64,000 nt of DNA from an uncultured SAR116 cluster alpha proteobacterium (GCA_902622515.1 CACNQE010000004.1:1-64000), one strand, 5' to 3'. Shown: positions 43,374-51,496, counted from the stretch's first letter. Notes: generated by a model not told the origin, from the sequence alone. Made by a program: numbers and translations.

Positions 43374-43913
43374 TCAGACAACCCTTCGTCCGGTATTGAG
43401 CAGGTAGTTAATCATTTCGCGGTCTATTTCTAATACAATTTCATACGTATCGGCTCCAGTAGGATTAATTCGCACAGTACGTGCTCCTCTAATTGTACCA
43501 GAAACTATACCTCTGAAAGTATCATTCTGAACCATAAGGTCTATAACCGTAGTCGAACTATCAACCTGAAGTCCATGTATCTGTTCGGCCAGGTCACGCA
43601 TTGCGGCCATCCTTGCTGAACGTATTGCCATAAGGCGACGTTGTGATTCTGACTGTCCTGGCTGAGATGATACAACCGCATATCCCACAGCTGTTAAGGT
43701 TGGAATGTTTTCTGAATTTGCCTCGAAAATCTCGCGTACTGAATTTAGGGATGATGTTGGTGAATTTTCATTATTGGCAGCTAATTCTGCGGGTGATATA
43801 ATCGAATTAGCACCCGTCTGTAAATTAGCGTTATTAGTTGACAAGTCATGCCCACAGCTACTTAATGCAACGGATGCGACTACTGGCAGTAAAATAGAAA
43901 ACGATTTTTTCAT
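43374..43913 (-). CDS. flgP: FlgP-like lipoprotein (LPP20 family)
   Basis: A 179-aa lipoprotein with lipobox 'VALSSC' (Cys near 20) and an LPP20-type domain: 'LTAVGYAVVSSQPGQSESQR', 'MAIRSARMAAMRDLAEQIHG' and a C-terminal 'EIVLEIDREMINYLL'. FlgP forms outer-membrane disk or H-ring structures round the motor in Vibrio and Campylobacter. First gene of this minus unit. Confidence 0.82.
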   Translation of the reverse strand: MKKSFSILLPVVASVALSSCGHDLSTNNANLQTGANSIISPAELAANNENSPTSSLNSVREIFEANSENIPTLTAVGYAVVSSQPGQSESQRRLMAIRSARMAAMRDLAEQIHGLQVDSSTTVIDLMVQNDTFRGIVSGTIRGARTVRINPTGADTYEIVLEIDREMINYLLNTGRRVV

Positions 43914-43958
43914 TTCTGGACTCTCTTAAGATAGTTAACCGTAATTTTTGTATTGTCA

Positions 43959-43974
43959 TGCATTAATCATGCCA
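43959..43974 (-). promoter_or_regulatory. Sigma-54-type promoter for the flgP-flgT-flgA-flgM unit
   Basis: Minus-strand TGGCATGATTAATGCA with exact GG-N10-GC spacing and an ATGCA -12 block. The transcript would start near 43947, about 34 bases before flgP. Confidence 0.7.
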
Positions 43975-44026
43975 GCGAATTACTATTTGTTTTAAAAGCT
44001 ATATTTATTCATAAAATTATAATAAT

Positions 44027-44042
44027 TGGCACGATTTTTGCC
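44027..44042 (+). promoter_or_regulatory. Sigma-54-type promoter for flhA-flhF-flhG-fliA
   Basis: TGGCACGATTTTTGCC is a full match to the -24 block and close at -12. It is divergent to the element at 43959-43974, 52 bp away. The transcript would start near 44054, giving an unusually long leader of about 170 bases before flhA. Confidence 0.8.
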
Positions 44043-44106
44043 TCTATTTCTTTGTTCGTGTTTCACGTTCACGTTTTTGACTACGAAATTAAGGTAAACT
44101 GACAAA

Positions 44107-44232
44107 ATGCAAAAATTAGGCCATATACCCGGAAAACCAAGTAAATTTGGCTATTTGTCTCATGATTTCAAAGAATGTTTAACATTTAATTATGAAATTT
44201 TTCTCAATGAAAGGCACATGTCATGGAAATGA
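44107..44232 (+). CDS. Possible 41-aa leader ORF before flhA
   Basis: An ATG at 44107 opens a 41-codon frame ('MQKLGHIPGKPSKFGYLSHD' to '...ERHMSWK') that ends at a TGA overlapping the flhA start by ten bases. It lies inside the long leader predicted from the sigma-54 element. The only SD-like run (AAGG) is over ten bases upstream. It may be chance, or a leader peptide coupled to flhA. Confidence 0.25.
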   Translation: MQKLGHIPGKPSKFGYLSHDFKECLTFNYEIFLNERHMSWK

Positions 44233-46340
44233 CACTTAAGCGTCTAGGTTTGACAGATTTAAAGGGTATATTGACGTCGGCCACGATGCCCTTGGGTATT
44301 TTAATGTTGGTAGCAATGATGGTATTACCACTTCCAGTCTTTTTGTTGGATACCTTTTTCGTCTCTAATATACTTATTTCACTAGTCATTTTAATGGTTT
44401 CTTTACAAACTTACCGTCCATTAGATTTTTCAAGTTTTCCTGCTCTTTTGCTAATAGCAACTGTCTTGCGTCTTGCATTAAATGTGGCATCAACTCGAAT
44501 TGTTTTAAGTGAAGGGCATACTGGCCCGGACGCAGCTGGGCAGGTTATCAAAGCATTTGGTGAATTTGTAATCGCAGGGAATTATGCTGTTGGGATTTTT
44601 GTATTTGTAATTTTGGTGATTATAAATCTTTTGGTAATTACCAAGGGTGCTGGGAGGGTATCAGAAGTCTCAGCTAGGTTTACACTTGATGCAATGCCTG
44701 GAAAGCAAATGGCTATTGATGCTGACCTAAACGCTGGAGTTCTCACTAATGAGGAGGCAACTTTACGCAGACAAGAAATAAGTAATGAAGCAGATTTTTA
44801 TGGTGCGATGGATGGTGCTTCAAAATTTGTAAAAGGAGATGCAATAGCTGGCATTTTAATTCTTATTATAAACATTGTCGGTGGTCTTATTATTGGTTTG
44901 GCACAGCATTCTCTTAGCTTTGAGGTAGCTGCCCAGAACTACATACTTCTCTCTGTAGGTGACGGTTTGGTTGCACAAATTCCGTCCCTCCTTTTAGCTA
45001 TTTCTACTGCAGTAATTGTGACCCGGGTATCTTCAACTCAGGATATGGCTCAGCATATCGGAGAACAGGTAAGTCTCACACGTGCTTGGTATCCAGTTGC
45101 TGGAGTTTTATTAATTCTCGGGTTTGTTCCTGGTATGCCAAATTTATTATTTCTGATCGCAGCGATTGTTGCAGGTGGTGTTGCCTACTTAGTCAATCGA
45201 AATTTACAATTTCATTCTCAAAATGATCTTGTTGACGGTGAACAGGGTGAAATGCGTTTGGAAGGTGATGGAGCAAAGCCTGAACAGATTGAACTATCTG
45301 AAATTGCTGATAATTCTCCCATATCTATTCAGCTTGGTTATGGTCTCGTTGATATGGTGAACGAAGAAAATGGTGGGACCTTGGTTAACAGGGTTACTGG
45401 CATCAGAAGACAAGTATCGAAATCACTTGGTTTTGTTGTTCCTGCTGTCAGAATCCGAGATGACCTAACTTTAGAAGCAAATACCTATCGATTAAGAATT
45501 GGTCAGACGATCGTCGGTGAGGATAATGTGTATCCAGATAGAAAGCTTGCTATACCTGGAGAAAATGCATCTATAAAGATAGAGGGTATAGAGGTAAAAG
45601 ACCCAACTTTTGGTATGGATGCTGTTTGGATTATGGAGAAGGATGTTCTTGAAGCAGAGAGTAAAGGCTTTGTAATTGTTGCACCTGATTCCGTTATGAC
45701 TACACACCTCAGTCAAATATTGTATAAATACGCTGGGCAACTCATTGGACAAGATGATGTGCAGTCTTTACTAGACAATCTTTCAGAAACTGCGCCAAAC
45801 TTAGTTCAGTCTGTAGTGCCTAAATTAGTGCCTCTACATCAACTAACTGGAGTATTACGCGCCTTACTAGAAGAGCGAGTGCCAATTAGTGATTTAAGGC
45901 GGATTTTAGAAAATCTTGCGTCACTTGCAGGCCGAAATTTGAATATAATTGATACAGCGGAAATGCTGCGCCCAGAACTTGCAGGGTTGTTGATTCAACA
46001 AGTTTCTCCTCTTAACCAGCCCTTGCCAGTGATTACACTCGGGTCTGAACTAGAACATATGCTAATTACTATGGCCCGTCAAAGTGGAGAAGAGGGTCTT
46101 GTAATTGATAATACCCTTGCTCAACAATTGCTTCGTAAGATTTCTGATACAAATGACTCGCTTGCTGCAAAGGGAAGACAACCTGTCGTTGTGGTATCTC
46201 CCGCTATTCGAAAAGAATTCTCAAAAATAATACGTCAACATATTGATGATATTGTAGTTTTAGCATTCACAGAATTACCTGAAACAAGAAAAATAGAGGT
46301 AGTTGCAACCATAACTGGTGAACCTGAATCTGATAATTAA
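44223..46340 (+). CDS. flhA: FlhA, flagellar export gate protein
   Basis: A 705-aa protein with about eight membrane segments in the first ~330 residues, the FHIPEP-type loop 'RVSEVSARFTLDAMPGKQM' followed by 'AIDADLNAGVLTNEEA', and a C-terminal cytoplasmic platform ('EEGLVIDNTLAQQLL' near the end). It forms the ring of the type III gate. AAAGG lies about eight bases before ATG 44223. First gene of flhA-flhF-flhG-fliA; no flhB is visible here. Confidence 0.96.
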   Translation: MEMTLKRLGLTDLKGILTSATMPLGILMLVAMMVLPLPVFLLDTFFVSNILISLVILMVSLQTYRPLDFSSFPALLLIATVLRLALNVASTRIVLSEGHTGPDAAGQVIKAFGEFVIAGNYAVGIFVFVILVIINLLVITKGAGRVSEVSARFTLDAMPGKQMAIDADLNAGVLTNEEATLRRQEISNEADFYGAMDGASKFVKGDAIAGILILIINIVGGLIIGLAQHSLSFEVAAQNYILLSVGDGLVAQIPSLLLAISTAVIVTRVSSTQDMAQHIGEQVSLTRAWYPVAGVLLILGFVPGMPNLLFLIAAIVAGGVAYLVNRNLQFHSQNDLVDGEQGEMRLEGDGAKPEQIELSEIADNSPISIQLGYGLVDMVNEENGGTLVNRVTGIRRQVSKSLGFVVPAVRIRDDLTLEANTYRLRIGQTIVGEDNVYPDRKLAIPGENASIKIEGIEVKDPTFGMDAVWIMEKDVLEAESKGFVIVAPDSVMTTHLSQILYKYAGQLIGQDDVQSLLDNLSETAPNLVQSVVPKLVPLHQLTGVLRALLEERVPISDLRRILENLASLAGRNLNIIDTAEMLRPELAGLLIQQVSPLNQPLPVITLGSELEHMLITMARQSGEEGLVIDNTLAQQLLRKISDTNDSLAAKGRQPVVVVSPAIRKEFSKIIRQHIDDIVVLAFTELPETRKIEVVATITGEPESDN

Positions 46341-46372
46341 AAATTAAAGTTAAAAATTAAGGACAATAGAAC

Positions 46373-47503
46373 ATGGCAACAATAACGGTAACAGCGAAAG
46401 ACACCGCATCTGCAATGGAAGATGTTTTTGAGCAACTAGGTGACGATGCCTACATCATTGAAACCACCAAAAAAAATGGCAAAGTTTCTATGCACGCTAC
46501 CAATGATTCACTGCTTCTAAAAGAAAAAAACCGTTCTTCTGTGAAGGCTTTTTCTAAAATTTTTGATTCTAAATTAATTGATCCAAATTTAACACCAAAA
46601 AAGGCTATCTCTGAAATTGTTTCTACAGAGGACGTGTTATCCTCAAAAAAAATATCTCCAGTGTCGAAGGATGATTTCGAAATACTCAAAAATGAGATTT
46701 CCTCCTTAAAATCTATGATGGGAGGATTAATGATTACACAACGTGACGGTCTCAAAGTTGAATTAGGTTATTCATTGCCAGTACAATTAATGCAAGCTGG
46801 TTTTTCTTCAGAATTAATTGAGTCATTTTCAAATAATTTTAATGAGTTGGATGAGGAGAGAGGTAGATTTTCATTTTTACGTTCATTATCTCGCAGGTTA
46901 GTTGCGCCGTTTGCAGAAAATATTTACGATACGAGAGTAGTTGCTTTAATTGGAAGTAGTGGTTCAGGAAAAACAACCCTGGCCGCTAAGATTGCAGCCT
47001 GTTGTGCTGAAACAGCGAAATTTGACACACTAGTGTTGGTATCGGTTGCTGAAACGTCATCTCAATCAACTGACGATTTAAAAGCATTTGGAAGGTTACT
47101 TAACATGCCTGTAAAGCAGGTTGGCATAAAATCCATACCAAATCTTTTCAAAGAAAAAGGTACACAATACATACTAGATATTTCAATGGAGACCTCAAAA
47201 ACTATAAAATTTCTAGAAGAGGCAACCAATCTTTTTTCTCCATCAGAATTTAAGGTTGTTCAAACATTAGCAGGTAATTTTAATAAACAAATGATTTCCC
47301 ATCAAACTGCTCTTTTTGATAAGTTAGAGCCGCTTATTGCACTCACTAAACTAGATGAGTGTGAATTATCACCTATCGAATTATCTGCTCTTGTTTCAGC
47401 AAGGGCGCAAATTGCTTTATTGACGGGAACTAAATCAATTGTAGGTGCTATAGCAATAGCGAGTGAGGCTATTTTATCACAATATTTGAAAGAAAACTGT
47501 TGA
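46373..47503 (+). CDS. flhF: FlhF-like SRP GTPase with degenerate G motifs
   Basis: A 376-aa protein placed and shaped like FlhF. Its N-terminus matches ('DTASAMEDVFEQLGDDAYII'), the P-loop GSSGSGKTT (194-202) and the TKLD motif (325-328) are intact, and position and length fit. But where SRP GTPases have the DTAG motif there is LDISME (268-273), and the DxxR segment after the P-loop reads 'VAETSSQSTDDLKAFGRLL'. GTP hydrolysis may be lost or changed. FlhF sets the polar site and number of flagella with FlhG, encoded next. Confidence 0.82.
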   Translation: MATITVTAKDTASAMEDVFEQLGDDAYIIETTKKNGKVSMHATNDSLLLKEKNRSSVKAFSKIFDSKLIDPNLTPKKAISEIVSTEDVLSSKKISPVSKDDFEILKNEISSLKSMMGGLMITQRDGLKVELGYSLPVQLMQAGFSSELIESFSNNFNELDEERGRFSFLRSLSRRLVAPFAENIYDTRVVALIGSSGSGKTTLAAKIAACCAETAKFDTLVLVSVAETSSQSTDDLKAFGRLLNMPVKQVGIKSIPNLFKEKGTQYILDISMETSKTIKFLEEATNLFSPSEFKVVQTLAGNFNKQMISHQTALFDKLEPLIALTKLDECELSPIELSALVSARAQIALLTGTKSIVGAIAIASEAILSQYLKENC

Positions 47504-47535
47504 ACTGGTAAGCTTATAGTAGAAAGAGATAAATT

Positions 47536-48339
47536 ATGGCAACATCAATAGCAATTGCAAGTGGTAAAGGGGGAGTTGGCAAGACCAGCATGTCGGTCAA
47601 TCTGAGCCTCACACTTGCGCAAATGGATAAAAGAACTACTCTATTAGATGCTGATTTTGGCATGGCTAACGCGCACATTCTTTTAGGTGTTAAACCTGAC
47701 TATTTCATAAGTGACGCGTTAAAGGGAACTGTATCTATTTCTCAGACATTATGTTCGGGACCAAAGGGACTCAAGTTTGCATCTGGTGGCAGTGGATTAA
47801 TTGATATGCTGAATCTTGATAAAAAGACTAGATATCAGACAATTAGACTTTTTGACGAAATTGCAAATGACACAGATATTCTTGTTGCTGATGTGCCAGC
47901 GGGTGCGTCTGATAGTTCACTTGCATTTGTTTCAGCTGCGGATAAAGTGTTGGTTGTGTTAGTCGGGGAACCAACAAGTTTTCTCGATGCTTATTCACTT
48001 ATTAAGGTAGCACATTTAGAGGCTGGTTTATCTAATTTTTCTGTTGTGGTAAATATGACCCAGAGTGAAACACAAGCAAAAGCACATTTTGAGAAATTTA
48101 ATGCAATTGTTCAAAAATTTTTGGATGTAAACTTGGATTACGTTGGTCATTTGCCTTTATCTACACGTCTTCGGCAATCAATTATTACTAGAAAACCTAT
48201 CACTATAGATGCTAAAGATAGTAGAGAAAATGCTTGTTTCCAGAAAATAACAAAAAATTTATTGAATTCACCCAAGAATGAAACAGGCGGAATACGGTTT
48301 TTTGATCAGCAAATAGTTCAAAACAAGAGAGTTGGCTGA
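47536..48339 (+). CDS. flhG: FlhG/FleN-type MinD-like ATPase
   Basis: A 267-aa MinD/ParA-family protein with the deviant Walker A 'ASGKGGVGKTSMSVNLSL', 'LLDADFGMANAHILLG' and 'ILVADVPAGASDSSLAFVSA'. It starts directly at 'MATSIAIASGKGG', so the N-terminal DQAxxLR segment with which FlhG normally activates FlhF is missing. No candidate upstream start restores it, since flhF ends 32 bp before. It overlaps fliA in TGATG. Confidence 0.9.
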   Translation: MATSIAIASGKGGVGKTSMSVNLSLTLAQMDKRTTLLDADFGMANAHILLGVKPDYFISDALKGTVSISQTLCSGPKGLKFASGGSGLIDMLNLDKKTRYQTIRLFDEIANDTDILVADVPAGASDSSLAFVSAADKVLVVLVGEPTSFLDAYSLIKVAHLEAGLSNFSVVVNMTQSETQAKAHFEKFNAIVQKFLDVNLDYVGHLPLSTRLRQSIITRKPITIDAKDSRENACFQKITKNLLNSPKNETGGIRFFDQQIVQNKRVG

Positions 48340-49058
48340 TGCGTGCGAGTTATCCTGAACAAAAACCCAATGTTGAGGATCTTGTTTCCAGTAATCTCGA
48401 ACTGGTTAAAAAAATAGCTTGGCACATTTATGGAAGAGTTCACGCCTCTGTCGAAATAGAGGATTTGATTCAGACAGGTTATTACGGTCTTGTGCTTGCA
48501 GCACAAAATTATACCGTCCAGGAAGGTGCTAGCTTCTCTAGTTATGCAAGCATACGGGTACGTGGGTCAATTATAGATCACCTTCGAAAATCATCTAATT
48601 TGTGTAGAACCACCATCCAAATGCAACAGAAGGCGAAATTAGCTAAAGACAATTTACGCCAAGTTCTTGGCAGGGAACCCAATAGCAAAGAGCTCGCTGA
48701 AAACTTAGGAATTTCAGACCAGGAAATGATGGATTGGGAACAGGCGTTTCAGGCAAATGTGCACCAATCTCTAAATGGCATTTATGACGAATTTTCAATA
48801 TGGTTTGTATCGGACGAAAATACGCCAGAAGAGCAACTTAATGAAGTAGAAATGAAAGAGCTCCTGAAAGAAGCTCTTAGAACACTTCCTGAAAAAGAGG
48901 CTCTAGTTATTCAACTCTATTACGTTGAGGAACTCAATGTATATGAAATAGCTGAGGTACTAGAGGTTACAACTGGGAGAGTGTCACAAATCAAGAAGTC
49001 AGCAGTACGAAAATTACGAGAATTCATGCAAAAAGCATATCAACAAAATGTCGCCTGA
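48339..49058 (+). CDS. fliA: FliA, sigma-28 factor
   Basis: This 239-aa sigma factor has region 2 ('DLIQTGYYGLVLAAQNY', 'FSSYASIRVRGSIIDHLRKS') and region 4 ('VIQLYYVEELNVYEIAEVLE', 'TTGRVSQIKKSAVRKLREF'), typical of FliA. It directs late flagellar genes and is held by FlgM (40614-40919). Start overlaps the flhG stop by one base. Confidence 0.94.
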   Translation: MRASYPEQKPNVEDLVSSNLELVKKIAWHIYGRVHASVEIEDLIQTGYYGLVLAAQNYTVQEGASFSSYASIRVRGSIIDHLRKSSNLCRTTIQMQQKAKLAKDNLRQVLGREPNSKELAENLGISDQEMMDWEQAFQANVHQSLNGIYDEFSIWFVSDENTPEEQLNEVEMKELLKEALRTLPEKEALVIQLYYVEELNVYEIAEVLEVTTGRVSQIKKSAVRKLREFMQKAYQQNVA

Positions 49059-49500
49059 AAATTTGGAATGGAGTCAAACCAATTCAATTCAAATGTCTGT
49101 TCAAACAGCAGATTTATTCTTATTAAATAAAACTCAGAATGAACAACTAAACTTATCCTGTACACTGCTAACAATAGCACGCGGAAAATGTAATGTGGAA
49201 ATAAGACCCCAAATAGAGACGTCTGTCAGCATTTCAAACGAACAACAAAAAGACAATTTTTATGGAAATATCGTTATCCCAAAAGAACGGCCCGTAATGG
49301 AATGTGAAGGTTTAATCCCACCAAATACCTTCAAGGCCTTGTATGAAAAGTTTGTCTCAATACAATCTGTAGGAAGGCCTATAATTCTTACTATTTTTCT
49401 TGATGAAAAGCTAAGTGTTAGCGTGAATGGGGACTTATTTATCGAGGATACACGAAAGATTCTTATCAATCATATTGACTTTATATTTCCTCTCAGGTGA
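49048..49500 (+). CDS. Orphan protein coupled to fliA
   Basis: I do not recognise this 150-aa protein. It overlaps fliA by 11 bases, so it is translated with it. It looks beta-rich, with two Cys in 'LSCTLLTIARGKCNVEI' and the C-terminal 'RPIILTIFLDEKLSVSVNGD' that could be a small sheet domain. No signal peptide or membrane segment. It ends two bases before the stop of the convergent rod/hook paralogue. A role in sigma-28 control or motor assembly is possible from position only. Confidence 0.6.
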   Translation: MSPENLEWSQTNSIQMSVQTADLFLLNKTQNEQLNLSCTLLTIARGKCNVEIRPQIETSVSISNEQQKDNFYGNIVIPKERPVMECEGLIPPNTFKALYEKFVSIQSVGRPIILTIFLDEKLSVSVNGDLFIEDTRKILINHIDFIFPLR

Positions 49501-49502
49501 GT

Positions 49503-50279
49503 TTATCCCATAAGTCGTTTAGTTATATCCGCCTCAGCTTGAAGCATTCTAGATGATCCCGAAAATGCCTGTTGCGCTTTTATCATTTTAGCCATCTCTG
49601 CCGTTGCATCTGTGTTAGACGCCTCAAGCGCTCCTGACTGAATTCGCCCAAAATTTGGTTCACCTGCCCTACCAATTATTGGAGCGCCAGACATCGGTGT
49701 TGGGGAGTATTGGTTCATCCCTATTTCCTTAAGTGCAGTTTCATTTGCAAAGATTGCCATTCCAACAATTCCTACAACAGTACTTGAGCCATTACTATAA
49801 ATTGAGTTTACTGCTCCACTCTCATCTATTCTCACCTCGGCAAGAGACTCAATCTGATTATTTTGATTCTTTACTTGAAATGGAATTCTCAGGGGTTGGC
49901 CAGTTTCTGACAGAATAAATTGGCCATCACTTGAAATTATATTACCCTCATTATCAATCGATAGTGACCCATCTCTGGTGTATGAAACAGCTCCGTCCTT
50001 ACCCTGAGCAAGAAAATAACCTGTTCCATTTATAGCAAGGTCAAGTGCTCCATTGGTTTGTATGAAGCTTCCTTGTTGATGATTACGCTGTGCACTTACG
50101 AACCTTGTTCCAACTCCTAAATCTAGATTATTTCTTAATTCCACTTGTTCTGTGTACATGTCTGTAAAACCTGCAGAACTTCTTTTAAATCCAATAGTAG
50201 AACCATTAGCAAGGTTATGTGATATAGTTGAAATTTCTTTATTAGAGGCATCTAGTCCGGTTCGAATGATATTGATCAT
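49503..50279 (-). CDS. Extra FlgE/FlgG-family rod or hook paralogue
   Basis: This 258-aa protein has the family's N-terminal helix 'GLDASNKEISTISHNLANGS' with 'TIGFKRSSAGFTDMY', 'ALDLAINGTGYFLAQ', and C-terminal 'LEASNTDATAEMAKMIKAQQ'. FlgF, FlgG and FlgE are already encoded at 31-37 kb, so this is an additional member. The 'NLANGSTIGFK' motif departs from the usual N-T-x-G. It could be a short hook-like or rod-junction subunit. A weak sigma-54-like element lies at 50327-50342. Confidence 0.83.
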   Translation of the reverse strand: MINIIRTGLDASNKEISTISHNLANGSTIGFKRSSAGFTDMYTEQVELRNNLDLGVGTRFVSAQRNHQQGSFIQTNGALDLAINGTGYFLAQGKDGAVSYTRDGSLSIDNEGNIISSDGQFILSETGQPLRIPFQVKNQNNQIESLAEVRIDESGAVNSIYSNGSSTVVGIVGMAIFANETALKEIGMNQYSPTPMSGAPIIGRAGEPNFGRIQSGALEASNTDATAEMAKMIKAQQAFSGSSRMLQAEADITKRLMG

Positions 50280-50326
50280 AAAAAAGTTTCCTCAAGATAA
50301 ATAAGTTTTAAATTGTGTTTTGGTAA

Positions 50327-50342
50327 TTCAAGATTCATGCCG
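50327..50342 (-). promoter_or_regulatory. Weak sigma-54-like element before the extra rod/hook gene
   Basis: Minus-strand CGGCATGAATCTTGAA keeps the GG of the -24 block and spacing, but the -12 GC is GA. Position, about 36 bases upstream of the predicted leader and start at 50279, is right. Listed as possible only. Confidence 0.3.
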
Positions 50343-50417
50343 AATGAACTAAAATTTAAAATTTTTAGCTAAATCTTTTGAAATTTTCATATTGATTGAA
50401 TAACACTATTTTCTTGC

Positions 50418-50433
50418 TGGCTAATTTATGGCA
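50418..50433 (+). promoter_or_regulatory. Weak sigma-54-like element before the NHLP-like gene
   Basis: TGGCTAATTTATGGCA has GG and GC ten bases apart, but the -12 block is TGGCA rather than TTGCA. The transcript would start near 50444, about 26 bases before the ATG at 50470. It is divergent to the weak element at 50327-50342. Confidence 0.35.
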
Positions 50434-50469
50434 TGATAATACAGGTTAGAAATTGTTTTGGAAGCAGAA

Positions 50470-50859
50470 ATGAATAGCAATAACTCTAATGCTTTAGTTC
50501 CGCTAAAGAACGGAAATTTACCTGCGGTCGTGAATAAAAAGCGAGAATTACCTACTTTATCTTTGGTAAGAGAGGAATTGTACCTTGCAGACCGGCAAGC
50601 TGTAAGAGAACAACTGCCTGATATACTCGGTAGAGTATTAGCAAGAATATGGATAGATGAGAAATTTCATCATGATTTTTCTATGAACCCTAGAGGAACA
50701 TTGGAAACTAATGGTGTTTTTCTACCTGAAACTATGGACGTTGAATTTCAGAAGCCAAATTCTTCTCGTCCCAGAATTGTTGTTTATGAAAAAAGTAGAG
50801 AATCTAAATTTCGGACTCGTATCTTTTACCTTCAGCTTGTTATGATGGCTGGCCGGTAA
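50470..50859 (+). CDS. NHLP/nitrile hydratase alpha-like small protein
   Basis: A 129-aa protein whose middle (about 50-105) reads 'ARIWIDEKFHHDFSMNPRG', 'GVFLPETMDVEF', 'RPRIVVYE'. This is the pattern of the nitrile hydratase alpha-like domain, used as leader (NHLP) in some modified peptides. Here no Gly-Gly cleavage site or Cys/Ser/Thr-rich core follows; the C-terminus is basic and hydrophobic. A precursor role is therefore doubtful. ATG 50470 follows GGAAG by five bases. It is four bases before the Sel1-repeat gene, with flagellar genes on both sides. Confidence 0.6.
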   Translation: MNSNNSNALVPLKNGNLPAVVNKKRELPTLSLVREELYLADRQAVREQLPDILGRVLARIWIDEKFHHDFSMNPRGTLETNGVFLPETMDVEFQKPNSSRPRIVVYEKSRESKFRTRIFYLQLVMMAGR

Positions 50860-50863
50860 GCCT

Positions 50864-51496
50864 ATGTGCTTAAAAGCAGCAGCTAAACCAACTAATTTTT
50901 TAGTAATCTTCTTATTTTTCATATTACCTTCAAAATTTATCTTAGCCGATATCACTACCAGTAATGTGACTTTCGCTGAAGCAGTGCAGGCGGTTAAAGA
51001 TAAAAATTATCAGCATGCAGTAAATTTATTTGAACTTCAAGCTTTTGCAGCTCAGCATGACGCCCAATATAATCTTGCTTTATTACTCCAATCTGGAAAA
51101 GGACGGCCACAAAATTATCAGCAAGCACTTTTTTGGGCATGGTCGGCTTACCTCGGGGGTATAGAGCCTGCAAAAGAACTTAGCGAAGGTTTAAAAAATA
51201 CACTGCCAGAAGATTCGCTGAAAATGACCAGAGAAAAATTAATTGAAACGCTTACGGATCGAATAAATGCAGGAGATAGGTCGGCCCTTATGGAATTAGC
51301 ACTCTTTTATAAAGAAATTTCCGAGGAACCAAATTTTGAAGAAGCATATTTATGGTATTCAATAGCTAGTGCTTTTTTGCTTGAAGGGGCAATTTTAGAA
51401 CGCAATGAGGCAGCAGGTAGGGTTGAAACTAAATCATTGGTTGAATTGCAAGATAGAGCAGGTAAGATATTTGAAAAACTTTCTTTGGACAAATGA
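50864..51496 (+). CDS. Exported Sel1-repeat protein, possible MotX-like T-ring protein
   Basis: This 210-aa protein has a signal peptide (cleavage near 'KFILA') and Sel1-type repeats: 'AQYNLALLLQSGKGRPQNYQ', 'QALFWAWSAYLGG', 'EEAYLWYSIASAFL'. Vibrio MotX, a periplasmic T-ring protein that holds stators, is of the same length and repeat type. With FlgT and FlgP homologues in the window, a motor role is reasonable, but Sel1 proteins are diverse. It is coupled to the NHLP-like gene. Confidence 0.62.
   Translation: MCLKAAAKPTNFLVIFLFFILPSKFILADITTSNVTFAEAVQAVKDKNYQHAVNLFELQAFAAQHDAQYNLALLLQSGKGRPQNYQQALFWAWSAYLGGIEPAKELSEGLKNTLPEDSLKMTREKLIETLTDRINAGDRSALMELALFYKEISEEPNFEEAYLWYSIASAFLLEGAILERNEAAGRVETKSLVELQDRAGKIFEKLSLDK

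Noticed and set aside
50429-50444. Alternative sigma-54-like element TGGCATGATAATACAG
   Set aside because: The -12 GC dinucleotide is missing, so only the -24 half matches.
50470-50859. NHLP-like gene as a classic modified-peptide precursor
   Set aside because: No Gly-Gly type cleavage site, no Cys/Ser/Thr-rich core and no modifying enzyme beside it.
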